Shown here: piece after piece, positions 36,873 through 46,140 of the stretch | Layout of the letters: the number at the start of each line of letters is the position of its first letter | Position numbering within the stretch: position 1 is the first letter of the stretch | Origin: Rhizobiales bacterium Ga0077537 | Lineage (GTDB): Bacteria; Pseudomonadota; Alphaproteobacteria; Rhizobiales; Hyphomicrobiaceae | Direction of reading: 5' to 3' | NCBI GenBank assembly: GCA_001464955.1 | Contig: LNEM01000036.1 | Span: forward strand, 1-64,000 | Length of the DNA: 64,000 nt | The notes under the pieces: model-generated | Database searches by the model: none | Seen by the model: only the letters and a program-made list of their open reading frames with translations | Told to the model about the DNA's origin: nothing | Translations under genes and position numbers: made by a program

Positions 36873-38195
36873 ATGGACAAGCGCCAGGTTCTCTTGGACC
36901 TCTACGAGGCCGCCGTCCATGCCGCGCATCCGGACGGCTGTCTGCCCGACCATCTGCCGCCCGTGCCGACCGGTCGCCGCCTCGTCGTGGTGGGCGCGGG
37001 CAAGGCGGCGGCCGCCATGGCGGCCTCTGCCGAAGCTCACTATGCCCGGCTCGGCGTGCTCGACCGCGTGTCGGGCTGCCTGACGCCACCTCACGGTTAC
37101 GCGGCCGTTCTGCCGGGAGTACGCCCGCGCCACCTGGAAATCCTCGAAGGGAGCCACCCCGCCCCCGACGCCGCGAGCGAGCGGGCGGCGGCGCGCGCCA
37201 TGGCGTTGGCCGCATCGGCGGGTCCCGGCGATCAGGTGCTCGTGCTGCTGTCGGGCGGGGCGTCGGCGCTCTGGGCGGCCCCCTCCGGCATCGACCTCGC
37301 GACCAAGACACGGCTGACGCGCGGCTTGCTGAAATCGGGCGCCGACATCCACGAGATGAACATCGTGCGCCGGCACCTGTCGCGCATCAAGGGCGGGCGC
37401 CTTGCCGCCGCGGCAAGCCGGGCCAACCGCATTCTCACCCTCGCCATCTCGGATGTGCCGGGCGACGATCCGGCGACCATCGGCTCCGGCCCGACCGTTC
37501 CCGACCCCTCGACCCTCGCCGAGGCGCTGGCGGTGCTGGAGCGGCTCGCCCCGCGCATGGCAGCGCTTGACCTCGGCCCCCCACCCGAAGTCTACGCGGC
37601 GCTCGCCGATCCCTCGAACGAGACGCCGAAGCCCGGCCATCCCACCTTTGCCGCCGCCGAGTACCGCATCATCGCGACGCCGCGCGCGGCGCTCGACCAA
37701 GCCGCAGCCGCCGCCCGAGACCGGGGCTATCGGGTCGTCGATCTCGGAGATGCGGTGACCGGCGAGGCGCGGGAGGTGGCCGCCGCCCACGCCCGCCTCG
37801 CGCTGGAGGCGAAGGCCCGTGGCGAGCGAACGGCGATCCTCTCCGGCGGCGAGCTCGAGGTGACGGTCCGCAACCGCACCGGCCGCGGCGGCCGCAGTCA
37901 GGAGTACGCGCTCGCGCTCGCACTCGCGATCGAGGGCGTGCCGGGCCTGTCCGCGATCGCGGCCGATACGGACGGCATCGATGGCGGCGACGGTCATGTA
38001 ACCGACCCGGCCGGCGCCATTTGCGGCTCTGGCACGGTTGCCGAGGCCCGCGCCCGCCATATCGATGCCACGACCTGCCTCGACAACAACGACGCACGCA
38101 CCTTTTTCGAGGCGCTTGGCAGCCTCGTCGTGCGTGGCCCGACTCACACCAACGTCAACGACTTCCGCGCCATTCTGGTCGATCCCGATGCCTGA
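36873..38195 (+). CDS. gckA: Glycerate 2-kinase (MOFRL family)
   Basis: The product is 440 residues. Glycine-rich motifs VVVGAGKAAAAMA and VLVLLSGGASALWAAP, and the C-terminal MOFRL segment GERTAILSGGELEVTVR...GGRSQEYALALALAI, identify the family. It phosphorylates D-glycerate to 2-phosphoglycerate. AAGGAG precedes the ATG. It overlaps the next gene by 8 bases. A D-2-hydroxyacid dehydrogenase two genes on may produce its substrate. Confidence 0.93.
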   Translation: MDKRQVLLDLYEAAVHAAHPDGCLPDHLPPVPTGRRLVVVGAGKAAAAMAASAEAHYARLGVLDRVSGCLTPPHGYAAVLPGVRPRHLEILEGSHPAPDAASERAAARAMALAASAGPGDQVLVLLSGGASALWAAPSGIDLATKTRLTRGLLKSGADIHEMNIVRRHLSRIKGGRLAAAASRANRILTLAISDVPGDDPATIGSGPTVPDPSTLAEALAVLERLAPRMAALDLGPPPEVYAALADPSNETPKPGHPTFAAAEYRIIATPRAALDQAAAAARDRGYRVVDLGDAVTGEAREVAAAHARLALEAKARGERTAILSGGELEVTVRNRTGRGGRSQEYALALALAIEGVPGLSAIAADTDGIDGGDGHVTDPAGAICGSGTVAEARARHIDATTCLDNNDARTFFEALGSLVVRGPTHTNVNDFRAILVDPDA

Positions 38196-38625
38196 TCCCC
38201 TTCGTTCGCTGGCAGCCCTTTCAGCGGCGCTTCTGATTGCCGCGACGGCGACCGCCGCCCATGCCGACCTGCGCTTGTGCAACACGACCAGCGGACGGAT
38301 CGGTGTCGCGCTCGGCTATCAGGACGGCACCGGCTGGACTACGGAAGGCTGGTGGACGATCGCTGGCCAGAGCTGCGAGACACTGCTCAAAGGCAAGCTC
38401 TCCAGCCGCTTCTATTACGTCCATGCCATCGACTACGACCGGGGCGGCGAGTGGGCCGGCCCGACCGTGATGTGTATCGGCGAGAAGGCGTTCACGGTAC
38501 GCGGCAACGCCGATTGCGAGCCGCGCGGCTATCAGCGCGCCGGCTTCATGGAAGTCGACACGAACGAGGCGCGTGACTGGACGATCCGTCTGGGCGATCC
38601 TCCCGAGGATGCAAAGCGCCGCTGA
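38188..38625 (+). CDS. DUF1036 secreted protein
   Basis: The product is 145 residues with a signal peptide ending AAHA-D near residue 27. The mature part has the DUF1036 pattern LRLCNTTSGRIGVALGYQD, then GWWTIAGQSCETLL and FYYVHAIDYDRGGEW. Conserved cysteines suggest disulfides in the periplasm. The function is unknown. The start lies inside the end of the kinase gene, so it is translationally coupled. Confidence 0.9.
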   Translation: MPDPLRSLAALSAALLIAATATAAHADLRLCNTTSGRIGVALGYQDGTGWTTEGWWTIAGQSCETLLKGKLSSRFYYVHAIDYDRGGEWAGPTVMCIGEKAFTVRGNADCEPRGYQRAGFMEVDTNEARDWTIRLGDPPEDAKRR

Positions 38626-38659
38626 GCCGGCGGTCGCTCCCGCCGAAGGAATGCGCGCC

Positions 38660-39649
38660 ATGCCGAAGACCCTGCTGATGTACGACAAGGCGCTCCAGCG
38701 GATCGGCGATCGGCTGCGTGGCGAGGCCCTCGATCTCACCCTTGCGACGTTCGACCGCTCGGGCACCATCGACGTCGCCGGACGCAAGCTGGCGGCCACG
38801 GAGTTCGCGCCGGACTACGTCTGGCTGTCGTCCGATATCAACCTCGACAAGTTCCAGGATGGCGCCTTCGCCTGCGTCGAGACGCTCCGCTCGGTGGGCG
38901 TACTCCAGACCTTCAACGCCGGTCTCGACAACCCCTTCTACAGGCGGATGTCGGCGAGGGGGACGACCATCTGCAACTCGAGCGCCCAGGCCGTCGCCAT
39001 CTCGGAGTATGTGATGGGTCAGGTGCTCGCCGTGATGCAGCCGATCGCCGAACAGCGCGCGCTGCAGGCGCGCCGCGAATGGAAGATCACGCCCTATCGG
39101 GAAATCTCAGGCACCACCTGGCTGATCGTTGGCTTCGGTCCGATCGGCCGCGAGGTGGCACGCCGCGCCAAGGCCTTCGGCGTCCGGACCTTGGTCGTCC
39201 GCCGCTCGCCGGAAACATCGGACATTGCCGACGAAGCCGGCACGCTCGCGGATCTGAAGGCATTCGCCGCCCGGGCCGATGTCGTCGTGTTGGCGTGCCC
39301 GCTCAATGCCGAGACGCGCAATATGGCCGACGCCGGCTTTTTCGACGCCCTGAAGCCCGGCGCACTGCTGGTGAATATTGCGCGCGGCGGCCTCGTGGAC
39401 GATACGGCGCTGATCGCGGCCCTCGACAAGGGGCAGGTCGCGACCGCCGTGCTCGACGTCTTCCACAAGGAGCCATTGCCGGCGGACGACCCGTTGTGGT
39501 CCCACCCTCAGGTCCGCGTGACGTCGCATACAAGCTTTGCCGGCAGCGGTGTGCGCGGGCGATGGGACGAGTTGTTCTTCACGAACATCCGCCGTTTTGC
39601 AAAGGGCGAGTCATTGACGAATGTGGTCGACCCGCGCGATCTGGCTTGA
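38660..39649 (+). CDS. D-2-hydroxyacid dehydrogenase, NAD(P)-dependent
   Basis: The product is 329 residues. The Rossmann motif is VGFGPIGREVARRAKAFG. Catalytic landmarks are the Arg in VNIARGGLVDD, the Glu in FHKEPLP and the His in TSHTSFAG. Such enzymes interconvert 2-keto acids and D-2-hydroxy acids. Next to glycerate kinase it could be a hydroxypyruvate or glyoxylate reductase, which is inference. I chose ATG 38660 because AAGGA lies 9 bases upstream, while ATG 38651 abuts the site. Confidence 0.9.
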   Translation: MPKTLLMYDKALQRIGDRLRGEALDLTLATFDRSGTIDVAGRKLAATEFAPDYVWLSSDINLDKFQDGAFACVETLRSVGVLQTFNAGLDNPFYRRMSARGTTICNSSAQAVAISEYVMGQVLAVMQPIAEQRALQARREWKITPYREISGTTWLIVGFGPIGREVARRAKAFGVRTLVVRRSPETSDIADEAGTLADLKAFAARADVVVLACPLNAETRNMADAGFFDALKPGALLVNIARGGLVDDTALIAALDKGQVATAVLDVFHKEPLPADDPLWSHPQVRVTSHTSFAGSGVRGRWDELFFTNIRRFAKGESLTNVVDPRDLA

Positions 39650-39688
39650 GCAGCGCCGCAGCGGACCTCGCTGCGGCCGAGGCGCGTC

Positions 39689-40426
39689 TCAGATGCCGCG
39701 TCCCTCGACCTCCCGCTTCAATTCGTCGTAGGCCTGCTTCGCGCCAGCCGCGAAGGGATTGACGTCGAGAAGCTGCTTCAGCACCTCGTAGGCGCCCTTC
39801 TTGTTGCCCGTATCGCGCCACACCTGCACGAGGCCTTCCATGGCCTTGTAGTGGTTGGGATCCAGCGCCAGAACGCGTCGGAGATCGCCGACGGCGGCCA
39901 GCATGTTCGACTGCGAATAATGGAAGAACGCTCGCTGGCTGAAGCCCTCGGTGTAATCGGGTGCCAGTTCCACGGCACTGTCGAGGAGTTTGTTGGCGAG
40001 ATCGGTCCGCTTCTCGCTGGCCACCTTGATCGCCCGGGAGATGAGGAGATTGACAGTGTCGCTGCCCGAGAGCCTCCAGATGCGCTCGATGCGGGTCGAG
40101 AGCTGCTTCGCCTGCTCCTCGTTCTCGGCGGCAGCGAGCTGCGCGTAGAGGTCGTTGAGCTGGCGGCGCTTTTCCTCGGCCGTTTGCGGCAGCTTCTCGA
40201 GCGCCGTCGCGCCATCGGAGCGCTGCTGCGGAACGATGGGCTTTTGCGGCGCGCTTCCCTGCGGCGGCAGCGGCACGGGCTTCCCCGGATCGCCGGGAGG
40301 TGCGGGCAGCACCGGCGCGGGCCGTTGGCTGTCCTGGGCACTGCTCAGGGCTGGCCCGACGCATATGGCCGCCGCGGCGAGAAGGGCTGCGCGGCCGGAA
40401 CGTCCAAGTCTCTGTCGCTTGCTCAT
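39689..40426 (-). CDS. Secreted tetratricopeptide-repeat protein
   Basis: The product is 245 residues with a signal peptide ending LSSAQ near 31. A Pro/Gln-rich stretch at 35-75 is followed by a helical segment and TPR-like repeats (AVELAPDYTEGFSQRAFFHYSQ, RRVLALDPNHYKAMEGLVQVW). It is likely a periplasmic scaffold. No partner can be named. It converges with the dehydrogenase. Confidence 0.85.
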   Translation of the reverse strand: MSKRQRLGRSGRAALLAAAAICVGPALSSAQDSQRPAPVLPAPPGDPGKPVPLPPQGSAPQKPIVPQQRSDGATALEKLPQTAEEKRRQLNDLYAQLAAAENEEQAKQLSTRIERIWRLSGSDTVNLLISRAIKVASEKRTDLANKLLDSAVELAPDYTEGFSQRAFFHYSQSNMLAAVGDLRRVLALDPNHYKAMEGLVQVWRDTGNKKGAYEVLKQLLDVNPFAAGAKQAYDELKREVEGRGI

Positions 40427-40517
40427 GGTCCGACTGTACTGTCGGACGATCGTGGCGTCAAAATGCCCGAGCCGGGCCCGGGCATGACACTTTCGTGAGT
40501 TGGGCGGCCCTGCCGTC

Positions 40518-40643
40518 TCAGCCCTGACGGGCCTTGAAGCGGCGGTTGGTCTTGTTGATCACATAGACCCGGCCTTTGCGGCGCACGACGCGGTTGTCGC
40601 GATGGCGACCGCGGAGCGACTTGAGCGAGTTGCGAACCTTCAT
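40518..40643 (-). CDS. rpmJ: 50S ribosomal protein L36
   Basis: The product is 41 residues, starting [17 protein letters not shown] and ending RRFKARQG. It is strongly basic and lacks the zinc-binding CxxC and CxxxxxH residues, so it is the cysteine-free form, which is common in Alphaproteobacteria. It sits alone, as in many relatives. It is too short to be found by length alone but matches L36 end to end. Confidence 0.95.
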   Translation of the reverse strand: MKVRNSLKSLRGRHRDNRVVRRKGRVYVINKTNRRFKARQG

Positions 40644-40819
40644 GACGGCCTCGAGTGTGACGACGGCCCATACCACGATGCCGGCTCGGCGCGCCCGATC
40701 GAGGGCGCGAAGGCCAGCATGGCGTAGGACGGATGGAAAAGTCGGCGGAAACTATGCCGTGCCATCGTGCCTGTCAATCGATCCCTTCACCGTCTTCGGC
40801 GGTGGGATACTCGGCCGGC

Positions 40820-42019
40820 TCACAGCAGCTTCCGCAGGAAGTTCAGCGCGCTGATGACGCCATATTCCCGCATCCGCTTCCGGTCGCCGGGAAGAACGGT
40901 CATGTCGGCATGCACCGCGTCATGCAGCGCAATCGTGATGAACACCGTTCCGGGCCGCGCGCCTTCGTCCTTGTCGGCTGCCACGATGGCGAGCCCCACA
41001 TCGGCGCCGAAGTGCCGCTGCACGGCTTTCGCGTCCCTGAGGCTGCGCGCTTCCGGTGAGAGATCCGGCGGCTGGACCGGGTCCCGGTCGGGCTGGATGA
41101 TGGCCCCCTTGAAGGTGGCCATGGCCGTATCGATGGCGCTGAGCCGCGAGGCGAGGATGCCGCCGCTGACCGATTCCGCGACGGCGATGCTGAGCCCCCG
41201 GCCGCGCAGGGCATTGAGCACGACCAGCTCCATGCTCTCGCCATCGATTCCGAAGACGGCTTCCCCGAGGATGGCGCGCAGGATCTTCTCCTCGGCGACA
41301 AGGATCCGTTGCGCCGTCTCCTCGTCGTCGCACTTTGCCGTGACGCGGACCTTGATGCCCTCGATCCCGCTCGCGTTGAAGGCGATCGTCGGATTGCCGA
41401 GCCGATCGAGCTCCGCCATCCGCTCGGTCAGCATCTCGTCGACACCCGATTCCGACACGCCCCACGTCCTGAGCGTCCGGCTCCGGATGACGGCCGAAGC
41501 GCCCATGCGCCGGCGGAGATCCGGGAGCACCGTGCCGGCCACCATCTCCTTCATCTCGCTCGGCACGCCGGGTACCGCATAGATCACCTTGTCGCCGATC
41601 GGGCAGACGAGCCCGGGTGCCGTCCCCGGCATTTCCGGGATGGCCGAGGCGCCTTCGGGAATGTCGGCCTGCCGGAGGTTGTTGAGCGACATCGTCCGCC
41701 CGCGTACCTCGAACCGCCGCCGGATCTCGTCCGCGATAGTCGCGTCACGCACCAGCGGTACACCCATTACCTTGGCGATGACGTCGCGTGTGATGTCGTC
41801 CTGGGTCGGCCCAAGGCCGCCGCAGCAGATCACGGCGTCGCTCCGCTCGAGCGCCTGCCGGATGACCGCCTCCATGCGCTGGAAATTGTCGCCGACCTTG
41901 GTCTGGTAGAGCGAATCGATGCCCGCCAGCGCGAGCTGCTCCCCGATCCACGACGAGTTGCTGTCGACGATCACCCCGAGCAGCAGCTCCGTTCCAATGG
42001 CAACGACCTCGCAGCGCAT
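40820..42019 (-). CDS. CinA-like protein with intact N-terminal and eroded C-terminal domain
   Basis: The product is 399 residues. Residues 1-170 form the MoCF/CinA N-terminal domain (VAIGTELLLGVIVDSNSSWIG, CCGGLGPTQDDITRDV, YAVPGVPSEMKEM). Residues about 250-399 match the NMN deamidase domain, but AESVSGG (281-287) replaces the usual AESCTGG. The later Gly-Pro-Gly-rich segment before the conserved GTVFI is also absent. The N-terminal part may act on ADP-ribose-like pyrophosphates, and the deamidase part may be inactive. The ATG at 42019 follows GGGAGGCGCGG, and a longer frame from 42163 overlaps the divergent promoter. Confidence 0.85.
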   Translation of the reverse strand: MRCEVVAIGTELLLGVIVDSNSSWIGEQLALAGIDSLYQTKVGDNFQRMEAVIRQALERSDAVICCGGLGPTQDDITRDVIAKVMGVPLVRDATIADEIRRRFEVRGRTMSLNNLRQADIPEGASAIPEMPGTAPGLVCPIGDKVIYAVPGVPSEMKEMVAGTVLPDLRRRMGASAVIRSRTLRTWGVSESGVDEMLTERMAELDRLGNPTIAFNASGIEGIKVRVTAKCDDEETAQRILVAEEKILRAILGEAVFGIDGESMELVVLNALRGRGLSIAVAESVSGGILASRLSAIDTAMATFKGAIIQPDRDPVQPPDLSPEARSLRDAKAVQRHFGADVGLAIVAADKDEGARPGTVFITIALHDAVHADMTVLPGDRKRMREYGVISALNFLRKLL

Positions 42020-42177
42020 CCGCGCCTCCCTCGACTGACGACCCGTATTCCGGGAAGTTCTAGCCGCCGCCGACCGTTGGCGCCATGCCCTCCCGGCGTG
42101 CCCGTTTGCCCCTTGGCCCGCGTCGTTCGGCCTGCGAGGATTGCACGAACACCGGTCCGACATCGGAGACCAAATCC

Positions 42178-43227
42178 ATGGCCATCGCCGTCGAGCGCAC
42201 CAACAGCCGTCATATCCCCGTGCGCCCCGAGTGGCTTGCCCGCCGCCACGAGCCCGCGCTCGAGCCGGACCTGCCGATCGTCGATCCCCATCATCACCTG
42301 TGGGATGTGCCCGACCGCCCGTACCGCTACTTCCTCGACGAGTTCAATGCCGATCTGGCGTCCGGCCACGACATCCGCGCCACGGTCTTCATCGAATGCC
42401 ACGCCATGTACCGGAAGGGCGGCCCCGACGCGATGCGCACCGTCGGCGAGGTCGAGTTCGCCAACGGTCAGGCAGCCGCCAGCGCCAGCGGCCACTACGG
42501 CTCGGTCCGGGTGGCCGACGGCATTGTCGGTTTCGCCCCCCTCGGCATGGGCGCTGCGGTCGAGCCGGTGCTGGAGGCGATGGAACGCGCCGCCGGTCCG
42601 CGCTTCAAGGGCGTGAGGAACATCTCCGCGTGGCACAAGGACCCCGCCGCGCGCGGCTCCTCTGCCAATCCGCCGCCCGACATGCTGACCAATCCGCTGT
42701 TCATGGATGGCCTGAAGGTTCTGGCCCGGCGTGGGCACTCGTTCGACGCCTTCATGTATCACACGCAACTCTCTGAGCTGGCGGCGGTCGCCCGCAAGGT
42801 CCCCGAGGCCAGCATCGTCCTCGATCATTGCGGCGGCATCCTCGGCATCGGCCCCTATGCCGGCCGGCGCGACGAGACGTTCGCGGAATGGAAGGCCGGC
42901 ATGGCCGAGTTGGCCGCCTGCCCGAACGTGTGCGTGAAGCTCGGCGGCCTCGGCATGCGGTTGTTCGGGTTCACGGTCCATGAGGGCGAACTGCCCCCGA
43001 CCTCCGAGGAACTGGCGCAGGCCTGGCGCCCGGTCATCGAGACGACGATCGAGCTGTTCGGTCCCCGCCGTGCCATGTTCGAGAGCAACTTCCCGGTCGA
43101 CAAGGGCTCGTGCAGCTACGGCAATCTCTGGAACGCGTTCAAGCGCATTGCCGCGGGTGCTTCGACCGACGAGAAGGACTGGCTGTTCCGGCGCACCGCC
43201 GCGGAGGCCTACCGCCTCGAGGTATGA
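42178..43227 (+). CDS. Amidohydrolase-2 family metal-dependent hydrolase
   Basis: The product is 349 residues. The metal motif is IVDPHHHLWDVP (about 34-45). FKGVRNISAWHKDP, IVLDHCGGILGIG and a C-terminal FESNFPVDKGSCSYGNLWNAFK are typical of amidohydrolase family 2 lactonases and decarboxylases. The substrate is unknown. ATG 42178 has CGGAG upstream. It is divergent from the CinA-like gene. Confidence 0.9.
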   Translation: MAIAVERTNSRHIPVRPEWLARRHEPALEPDLPIVDPHHHLWDVPDRPYRYFLDEFNADLASGHDIRATVFIECHAMYRKGGPDAMRTVGEVEFANGQAAASASGHYGSVRVADGIVGFAPLGMGAAVEPVLEAMERAAGPRFKGVRNISAWHKDPAARGSSANPPPDMLTNPLFMDGLKVLARRGHSFDAFMYHTQLSELAAVARKVPEASIVLDHCGGILGIGPYAGRRDETFAEWKAGMAELAACPNVCVKLGGLGMRLFGFTVHEGELPPTSEELAQAWRPVIETTIELFGPRRAMFESNFPVDKGSCSYGNLWNAFKRIAAGASTDEKDWLFRRTAAEAYRLEV

Positions 43228-43319
43228 GCCGGACGCACGGCGCCGATCCGCCGGTGGGCATTGCGCCCGGCCGATCGATCCTCCATTTGACGAGATGAAC
43301 ACCGACGATGGAGGTTTCG

Positions 43320-43613
43320 ATGCACCGATGGATCGCTCTGGCGCTGGTGGCGACGCTCGGCGTCGGCGGCACGGCCGTCTCGACCCGCGAGGCATCGGCC
43401 CAGGCCCGCGAGCCTTGGCCGGTCTGGAAGCGCGCCGACGGCTACACCTACTACAAGCGCAGCCGATCGCGCGCCCCCCGCCACGGCTACGAGGGCTTCG
43501 CCGGTCCCCCGCTGCGGGCCAGCTACTGCAGCTATGTCCGCATCCCGAACAGGACCTGCTCCAACGGCCGCTGCCGGGTGACGAGCTGGACCCTCGAACA
43601 GTATTGCCAGTAA
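43320..43613 (+). CDS. Small secreted protein of unknown function
   Basis: The product is 97 residues with a signal peptide ending SAQA near 29. The mature part is rich in Tyr, Arg and Trp and has four cysteines near the end (YCSY, NRTC, GRCRV, EQYCQ) that could form two disulfides. I do not recognise a family. GGAGG at 43310-43314 supports ATG 43320 over 43308. Confidence 0.75.
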   Translation: MHRWIALALVATLGVGGTAVSTREASAQAREPWPVWKRADGYTYYKRSRSRAPRHGYEGFAGPPLRASYCSYVRIPNRTCSNGRCRVTSWTLEQYCQ

Positions 43614-43760
43614 TCCGCTGGTGCCTTCGGGCGACGATCGTTCACATCGCCCCAGCCTTCGAGTGTACGCGGTGCCGCGAACAGGCTATCTAGGCGGGGA
43701 CGTGGCTGCGCCGGCCCCGGGCGGTCGCCGCGCCCGTACAGCAGGGAGATGGTTCGGCGG

Positions 43761-44438
43761 ATGAGCAGGCATGGCACGGCGATCGAGCATCGGCTGACCG
43801 AGGGTGGCTTTCGCAGGATTGCCGCCGAGCGCCTCGATCGCGAGCCGACCGAGGCCATCTTCGACCCGCGCACGGGCCGCTCCTGGGGCCGCAGCGACTG
43901 GGATCTGAACCCGGAGCTGATGGCCGATTTCGCGGTCATGGAGCCGCCCAGGCCGGCCGCCGTTCTCGTCGGCATCGTTGCGCGCGAGGAATTGACCGTC
44001 ATCCTCACCCAGCGCACCCACACCTTGCCCACCCACGCCGGCCAGATCGCGTTCCCCGGCGGCAAGGTCGAGCCGGCCGACAAGGACCCCGTCGCGACGG
44101 CGCTGCGCGAAAGCATCGAGGAAATCGGCCTCATGCCGGAGTTCGTGGAGCCGCTGGGCTTCCTCGACGGCTATCGCACGGGCACGGGCTTTACCGTGTC
44201 GCCCGTGGTAGCGTTGATCCGGCCTGAGTTCACGCTGAAGCCGGACCCTCGCGAGGTCGCCGACGTCTTCGAGGTGCCGCTGTCGTTTCTCATGAACGAG
44301 GCGAACCACCAGCATCACACGCGCGAGTGGCGCGGCCGCCAGCGGCACTATTACGCCATGCCCTATGGCGAGCGCTTCATCTGGGGCGCGACAGCAGGAA
44401 TGATCAAGAACATGCATCAGCGTCTGTTTGCCGAATGA
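43761..44438 (+). CDS. Nudix hydrolase, CoA-pyrophosphatase type
   Basis: The product is 225 residues from this start. It has the NuCoA-like segment RTHTLPTHAGQIAFPGGKVE followed by the Nudix box ending LRESIEEIGL. It likely hydrolyses CoA or related pyrophosphates. GGGAG lies 12 bases upstream of ATG 43761, while ATG 43749 abuts it, so the start is uncertain by four codons. Its stop overlaps the next gene as ATGA, and the CCA enzyme follows, a common order in Rhizobiales. Confidence 0.88.
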   Translation: MSRHGTAIEHRLTEGGFRRIAAERLDREPTEAIFDPRTGRSWGRSDWDLNPELMADFAVMEPPRPAAVLVGIVAREELTVILTQRTHTLPTHAGQIAFPGGKVEPADKDPVATALRESIEEIGLMPEFVEPLGFLDGYRTGTGFTVSPVVALIRPEFTLKPDPREVADVFEVPLSFLMNEANHQHHTREWRGRQRHYYAMPYGERFIWGATAGMIKNMHQRLFAE

Positions 44439-44695
44439 TCCGCATCGTCATCGAGAACATCGTGCTCTTCCTTCTGCCGACATTGATCTATGTGATCTTT
44501 GCGGCGGCGACGCGCGGCAGCAGCACGAAAGGCGTTTTCGAGGACGCACCCGTGGTGATCCTGATGCTGCTCGGAACGGCGCTCGTCCTGATCGTCCTCG
44601 CGTTCTTCGGCTCCGATACGCGCGGCAAGCCCGGCCAGGCCTACGTGCCACCCTCCTTCAAGGATGGCCGGATCGAGCCCGGCCGGATCGACTAG
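44435..44695 (+). CDS. DUF6111-type small membrane protein
   Basis: The product is 86 residues. Two hydrophobic helices (IENIVLFLLPTLIYVIFAA and VVILMLLGTALVLIVLAFF) are followed by a polar tail YVPPSFKDGRIEPGRID typical of the family. Function unknown. It is coupled between the Nudix and CCA genes. Confidence 0.85.
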   Translation: MIRIVIENIVLFLLPTLIYVIFAAATRGSSTKGVFEDAPVVILMLLGTALVLIVLAFFGSDTRGKPGQAYVPPSFKDGRIEPGRID

Positions 44696-44727
44696 CCGCC
44701 CGGGCCCGAGGGAGGAAGCATCCGGCC

Positions 44728-46002
44728 ATGACCGGCAATCCCGACAGCTCCGCCGCATCGCTGCCGTCGCTGGCCGGCGTCGCATGGCTCGCGGCACGCC
44801 CGACGACCGAGGTGATGGCGGCACTCCGCGCCGCGGGCCACGAGGGCCGCGTCGTCGGCGGCTGCGTGCGCAACGCGTTGATGGGCCTGCCGGTCACCGA
44901 CATCGATATCGCGACCGATGCCGTACCCTCGGACGTGGTCCGCATCTGTGCCACCGCCGGACTGGAGACGATCCCGACCGGCCTCGCCCACGGCACCGTC
45001 ACCGTCGTCGTGGACCGGACTCCGATCGAGGTGACGACGCTGCGCCGCGATGTCGACACCGACGGCCGCCACGCGACCGTCGCCTACACCGCCGACTGGG
45101 CGGAGGATGCCCGGCGCCGTGACTTCACGATGAACGCCCTTTACGCGGATGCGAATGGCCGGCTCCACGATCCCGTCGGAGGCTATCCGGACCTCCTGGC
45201 GCGCCGCGTCCGCTTCATCGGCGACCCCGACGCCCGCATCCGCGAGGACTATCTGCGCATTCTCCGGTTCTTTCGCTTCTTCGCGACCTACGCGCTGGGC
45301 GACGCGGACCCGGGCGCGCTGGCGGCCTGCGCCCGGGGGATCGGCGGGCTCTCGCGTCTATCGGCCGAACGCGTACGCGCCGAAATCGTGAAGCTCCTGG
45401 CCGCGCCGCGCGCTGTCGATGCGATCCGGGCCATGGGGGGCGTGGGGCTGCTGCCGCCTCTCCTTGGCGCAGCGCCCCGCCCGGGCGTGTTCGCGGCCGT
45501 TGCCGAGACCGAGGCCTCGTTTGCACGGCCCCCCGACGCCATGCTGCGTCTCTCCGCGCTGGCCATCGCAGTGGTGGAGGATATTCCTCGTCTCGCAGAC
45601 CGCCTGCGTCTCTCCAACGCCGAGCGGCGCGACCTGCTGGCCGTCGATGGCCACATCCCCGGCATCAGCGACGAACCGATCGCCGCGCGCCACGCCCGCC
45701 GTCTCGTCTATCGAACCGGAACCGACGGCGCCCGGCGTCTCGCGCTGGCACTTGCCGCCACGGCCCCGTCTCGCCGCCCTGAGGCCGAGCTTCTGTGTGA
45801 GATTGCAACGACATGGGCGGCTCCGTCCCTGCCGGTTGGCGGCGCCGACGTTGTCGCCGGCGGCATGGCCCCGGGACCTGCCATCGGCCGGCTTCTCCGG
45901 GACATCGAGGAGTGGTGGATTGCGGAGGACTTCCCCGAACCGGCCGCCGTCCGCCGTCGCCTGGCGGACGTTCTGGCTGATGCAGGCACGCGCTCCACGT
46001 GA
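44728..46002 (+). CDS. CCA tRNA nucleotidyltransferase/poly(A) polymerase family
   Basis: The product is 424 residues of the class II nucleotidyltransferase family. Motifs are RVVGGCVRNALMG with DIDIATD (catalytic Asp pair), the RRRDFTMNALY segment, DPDARIREDYLRILRFFRFFA for RNA and nucleotide binding, and a helical C-terminal half. It adds or repairs tRNA 3' CCA ends. GGGAGGAAG precedes ATG 44728. The third gene of the coupled group. Confidence 0.92.
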   Translation: MTGNPDSSAASLPSLAGVAWLAARPTTEVMAALRAAGHEGRVVGGCVRNALMGLPVTDIDIATDAVPSDVVRICATAGLETIPTGLAHGTVTVVVDRTPIEVTTLRRDVDTDGRHATVAYTADWAEDARRRDFTMNALYADANGRLHDPVGGYPDLLARRVRFIGDPDARIREDYLRILRFFRFFATYALGDADPGALAACARGIGGLSRLSAERVRAEIVKLLAAPRAVDAIRAMGGVGLLPPLLGAAPRPGVFAAVAETEASFARPPDAMLRLSALAIAVVEDIPRLADRLRLSNAERRDLLAVDGHIPGISDEPIAARHARRLVYRTGTDGARRLALALAATAPSRRPEAELLCEIATTWAAPSLPVGGADVVAGGMAPGPAIGRLLRDIEEWWIAEDFPEPAAVRRRLADVLADAGTRST

Positions 46003-46140
46003 TCTTGGCTCCGGCCATGCATCCCGGCGTTGCGAACATCGTGTTGCGTCAATAGCATGGCCGCACCGGGCGTCGCGGGGGAGAACGCAGCGACGTTGCC
46101 CGGGCGAGCGGCTCGCACCGTCACACACGCAGGGATGGAA

